From assembly GCA_947165615.1 (NCBI GenBank), contig CAMVBD010000060.1, positions 1 to 7,296 on the forward strand: a DNA stretch of 7,296 nt, in the 5' to 3' direction. Made by a program: the position numbers and the translations under genes. Origin of the DNA: an uncultured Clostridia bacterium. Lineage in GTDB: Bacteria > Bacillota > Clostridia > Oscillospirales > Acutalibacteraceae. Positions 5,801 through 7,296 of the stretch are shown piece after piece. The notes below the pieces were generated by a model. The model was not told the origin of the DNA and searched no databases. It saw nothing but the letters and a program-made list of their open reading frames with translations. Within the stretch, counting starts at the first letter, position 1. The number at the start of each line of letters is the position of its first letter.

Positions 5801-7296
5801 GTTTTCGACCGTTATTCTTGTGATCGGCGTGCCCGCCGCTTCGCTGTAGGTTGCAAACAGACTCATACCGTACGGCGTTGTTCCCGTGTTGTCAAGGCCC
5901 GCCATACCGTAAGTGGCGCCGCCGTAAAGCACGGTCGGTCTGCCGCAGTTGCTCACACGGATATCGGTCAGCGCGTTTTTCTCCGCGCCCTCCTGATAGG
6001 CAAGGAAGGTATATCCGTTGCCGGGCGTCAGATTCGCGTCGATAAACGCATATTTTTCTTTCGTCAGAAAGTTCGCGGCGTGATTTTTATCGCTGTCGTG
6101 ATAAAGAAGGATCTTCGTGATATATTTCCCGCTTTCCACAACGGTGCCGCCCGCCGTTCCTGTTTCCTCGCCCGTAAAGAAAACATAGAGCGGACTTCCC
6201 CTGTGCTCGTCAACCTCTACGTCATTGATGTTGACTGCCGTTGTTGTGTTGATCAGCGTCATCGGACGGTAGCCATCGGGCGCGTTTGAATCGCTTCGCG
6301 TGATGATCGGCTCTTCGTCCTGTCTGACCTCGATCGGCTGACCGGCCGCAGGCGATTTTGAAACATACACGGTGATCCATCGGTCATAAACGCTCTGGAA
6401 GGCGTTGACGTCCGCATAATCTGCGTTCAGGTTGTCAATATGGTAATCGTCGTCATCGTCGCCGAAAATATCCTTGCCCGCATTACTCGTAACGGCGTCA
6501 TACCGCGCTTCGTATTCGGTATCGTCCTTTGTTCTTGCGTCAAATACGATATCGGGGATTTTTCCGTAGTCTATTTCCTCACGGGACTCAAAAAGACTGA
6601 GACCGCCGATCAGGGTGAAGATCATATAGATAATGCTGACCGCAAACGCAATGATACTCAGCGCCCACAACGCGCACATGACCGTTGCGGCAAGCCCGAT
6701 CAGCGCGCCGCCGATCGCGGAAAACAGCCCCGCCGCGATATGCGTTGCGGCAATCGCAAACCAGTTGACGCCGATCGTTAAAAGGCTTGTGCCGAATGCG
6801 GCGGTGAGGATCATGGTTACGCCGCTGACCACCATGGTGCCGATATCGATATATTCCAGTATCTGCGGCAAATCGGCATTTTCCTTTTCGCCCGCCTTGC
6901 TTTTTGCTTCTTCGAGCGTCTTACCGGCCAGCTCAATTTCAATCTGCTTATTGGTTTTTGCAACCTTTTTTGAAAAGATGCTCTTGTCGACGCCTGCCCA
7001 AAGGGACAATCTGCCGTCCTCACAGCCGCTGTCTTTCAGCTTTTTCATCGCGTCGTTGATTAAGCCTTTACGGTTTGCGTCATAGTCTTCCACCTGAAAC
7101 AAACCTTCGGCAATGGCGCTGATTCCGCCTTGACGCAGAACGGTACGTTGCGCGGGGGTAAACGCGGCGATGATCGGATACACGACGGAAGGATGGTCCT
7201 CAAGCGTTTCGTCCGCTGCCAGGTCAAGAATGTAATCGCCAAGCGTCATCGTTTCGCTGTATTGTTCGGCGCCGCTGTTTTCGGGGTCAAGAAGAT
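2888..7296 (-). CDS. Giant multi-repeat membrane-anchored envelope protein, 5' end outside the window (at least 1468 aa, function unknown)
   Basis: The frame is open to the right edge, and the first internal ATG (7249) has no Shine-Dalgarno. Alignment with the downstream paralogue also places that ATG mid-protein, so the gene is partial at its 5' end; by that alignment roughly 350 residues, including a signal peptide, should lie outside (inference). Residues here are numbered from the Met at 7249. They show a helical region 1-130, a membrane block about 134-217 (three or four hydrophobic segments rich in Ala, Gly and Ile), an acidic run of five Asp at 264-268, then a Tyr/Gly/Asp-rich, low-Lys region to the TGA at 2890-2888. 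That region contains repeated beta-like modules (clearest at 375-434, 1139-1210, 1270-1328 and 1347-1416) and two acidic DxDG-type loops at 1231-1239 and 1255-1263. There is no C-terminal TM or LPXTG, so retention would rely on the internal membrane block. Function is not recognised. Confidence 0.88.
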   Translation of the reverse strand, partial: LLDPENSGAEQYSETMTLGDYILDLAADETLEDHPSVVYPIIAAFTPAQRTVLRQGGISAIAEGLFQVEDYDANRKGLINDAMKKLKDSGCEDGRLSLWAGVDKSIFSKKVAKTNKQIEIELAGKTLEEAKSKAGEKENADLPQILEYIDIGTMVVSGVTMILTAAFGTSLLTIGVNWFAIAATHIAAGLFSAIGGALIGLAATVMCALWALSIIAFAVSIIYMIFTLIGGLSLFESREEIDYGKIPDIVFDARTKDDTEYEARYDAVTSNAGKDIFGDDDDDYHIDNLNADYADVNAFQSVYDRWITVYVSKSPAAGQPIEVRQDEEPIITRSDSNAPDGYRPMTLINTTTAVNINDVEVDEHRGSPLYVFFTGEETGTAGGTVVESGKYITKILLYHDSDKNHAANFLTKEKYAFIDANLTPGNGYTFLAYQEGAEKNALTDIRVSNCGRPTVLYGGATYGMAGLDNTGTTPYGMSLFATYSEAAGTPITRITVENQRLPKGSGAEPVCLFSGGDAVDLEHEWRDNIMSQFAYTDDGFTKDYFLSHNADPSPYKKAGKPGVKAFLSQDDPVNGKYIYFWPKEQFTDQTGDGAAAQQYIGGFSYFLAGDENAAANTYGNNYAYMQSFAAENGFELIEEHGQPLTVMTDSAGEMTMAYTWRDAEGYPADTYHFDKVHTIYDRKPRSASDHGLTHDAGFTGVDQDIWDYLTRENSKLIYHTKMYFGVAYTYNPYRAITGVAGLLTSYCEQDTKIQYTGMDTPAGVMLPCNVSLQGNPVSAAGISTGIFDVVNMRYPLYTNYNAGQKSDLAWMTKEETEIQTHYLLTVGPKKGMLPLKKEDILFRTSADPGDIKGYVPICDLRTPGDYDHPMNFALDTTNLGSKYLYIYQKERSGGRETDAADGGTSNRHQQKKYVVGIFSGSGQNAEEAIANLYASAAEQWPAIASANKDINANPVVAEFDEIVPVDLSSPHEWYNLHKNDSSVSSLPNDVVVYGNESAYYRWDDEKLALKLSDVSESYEADGKCAYIGVVRSDSAANAAYGVLKFYNDDTGSSSTLTLGDNSTKFIRAGKTPIRSPEGQYYLYYSRNSATGAYSAPITYIDISDEIFINGFNTSFTVKKSDAKDNKYPEYSELRMRADENKYIHLGYDRADLPYIESLFIGVGHSKKEAFADLISSSGAFAATDVNCNYNSYSDKWIAIGYRRTREDPENDFGMDVEAIRDVFLYVGDEPTGDQEQIYIKGAYCMDVDDDGEEGLMPFVDYEWIPNGQVDEDGFEEGDYVAHEGVPYTLLKHETANGSEIVSLNEGNGGPGIYLYYTTSRFTYERDKDTEVFPITNLCFTYGDISPRKATADDFAHAYNKAYYIKEAYGASDFADPHWECVLGVKGTPLNWTPSGESAKRVSLNEGIIPGRDGNGWHTGDRRVYMYVDRADYAQAYGSKTYHIRDNARLPEFGYYSQRTIFGTLKQVK
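3002..3211 (-). repeat. Last beta-like module of the giant protein (residues 1347-1416)
   Basis: A YYI-K-E start, W-E-C-V-L-G-V-K, then V-S-L-N-E-G, a Gly/Asp-rich loop and an R-V-Y-M-Y-V-D-R strand. It is followed by 37 residues to the stop without a membrane anchor. Confidence 0.4.
3266..3442 (-). repeat. Beta-like module in the giant protein (residues 1270-1328)
   Basis: V-P-Y-T-L-L, then S-L-N-E-G-N-G-G, an I-Y-L-Y-Y-T strand, a charged loop, and P-I-T-N-L-C-F-T-Y. The S-L-N-E-G is shared with the next module, about a hundred residues on. Confidence 0.5.
3620..3835 (-). repeat. Beta-like module in the giant protein (residues 1139-1210)
   Basis: YI-E-S-L-F-I-G-V-G-H-S-K-K-E-A, then A-T-D-V-N, W-I-A-I-G-Y-R-R-T, a D-P and A-I-R-D-V-F-L-Y. 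This is the copy most like the N-terminal module of the downstream protein, including the K-E-A or E-E-A helix and the (Y/I)-(R/K)-R-T strand end. Confidence 0.55.
3980..4102 (-). repeat. Partial beta-like module in the giant protein (residues 1050-1090)
   Basis: A K-T-P-I-R-S segment, Y-Y-L-Y-Y-S-R strand and A-P-I-T-Y-I-D-I strand match the second half of the repeat. The preceding part is diverged and I cannot place its start. Confidence 0.4.
5801..6127 (-). repeat. Pair of beta-like modules in the giant protein (residues 375-483)
   Basis: First copy (375-434): KYI-T-K-I strand, helix, D-A-N-L-T-P-G-N-G, Y-T-F-L-A-Y strand, then A-L-T-D-I-R-V. Second copy (436-483): G-L-D-N-T-G, M-S-L-F-A-T-Y strand, then P-I-T-R-I-T-V. 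Both end in the P/A-(I/L)-T-x-I-x-V strand typical of this repeat, and the spacing between the last two motifs is similar. Confidence 0.5.
6590..6850 (-). other. Membrane block of the giant protein (residues about 134-220)
   Basis: Nearly ninety residues with hardly a charge, rich in Ala, Gly, Ile, Leu and Val, ending at S-L-F-E-S-R-E-E. The length allows three or four membrane helices. It occupies the position that in the paralogue holds one TM helix, a 110-residue charged helical segment and a second TM helix. Confidence 0.7.

Noticed and set aside
5726..6289. 187-codon plus-strand reading frame, with similar ones at 460-951, 2831-3262, 3419-3766, 5225-5659 and 6440-6781
   Set aside because: All are antisense shadows of the two minus-strand genes. 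Their translations are Arg/Val-rich and low in sense.
6446..6460. Run of Asp codons as a nucleotide microsatellite
   Set aside because: Only five codons long with mixed GAC and GAT. It reads as an acidic linker, not as a phase-variable repeat.
7249..7249. ATG at 7249 as the true start of the giant protein
   Set aside because: No Shine-Dalgarno precedes it, the frame stays open to the edge, and the paralogue shows that this point corresponds to about residue 375 of a longer protein.
1..7296. CRISPR arrays, tRNA or rRNA genes, transposase genes or terminal inverted repeats
   Set aside because: None seen on reading both strands.

Overview
The window carries two large, closely packed genes on the minus strand and little else. 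The upstream gene (2888-7296) runs off the right edge, so its 5' end is missing. The downstream gene (217-2781) is complete, with its own promoter, ribosome binding site and terminator. All of the long plus-strand reading frames lie antisense to these two genes and look like shadows of their codon use. Roughly balanced GC, a Gram-positive type signal peptide, a Shine-Dalgarno of the GAAAGGA type, a sigma-A type promoter and a Lys/Arg-rich C-terminal membrane anchor suggest a Bacillota bacterium, plausibly an anaerobic gut clostridium. That placement is an inference; no marker gene is present.

Layout in the direction of transcription (right to left). From 7296 to 2888 is the 3' part of a gene for a giant envelope protein, at least 1468 residues. 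It has a helical stretch, a block of three or four membrane segments, and then about 1,230 residues of Tyr-, Gly- and Asp-rich sequence that looks like beta-rich tandem modules. From 2887 to 2782 is a 106-bp spacer with a palindrome, a good extended -10 promoter and a Shine-Dalgarno. From 2781 to 217 is an 854-residue protein: signal peptide, one beta module, a helical ectodomain, TM helix, charged helical or coiled-coil segment, TM helix, a second beta region, and a C-terminal TM anchor with a KRKKK tail. A rho-independent terminator lies at 160-125. Positions 124-1 hold no recognisable gene.

The two proteins are diverged paralogues. They share, in the same order, a P-(L/I)-x-A-x-(L/F)-(S/T)-x-(G/A)-Q-R motif, an S-(V/L)-(Y/W)-x-G motif followed by I-F, a membrane block, a W-x-x-x-Y-V-x-K-S-x-x-x-G-x-P-I motif and a G-(I/S)-x-hydrophobic strand. 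The downstream protein then ends in an anchor, while the upstream one continues with about 1,090 extra residues of repeats. The repeat pattern (a GY or GW turn, then D-(L/I/V)-N-x-G, then an (I/W)-x-L-x-Y-x-(R/K) strand, then P-(I/L)-T-(D/N)-(I/L)) resembles MABP-type beta-prism repeats. I know of no described function for this pair. A surface coat, adhesin or membrane-active role is possible, but the sequence does not decide between them.
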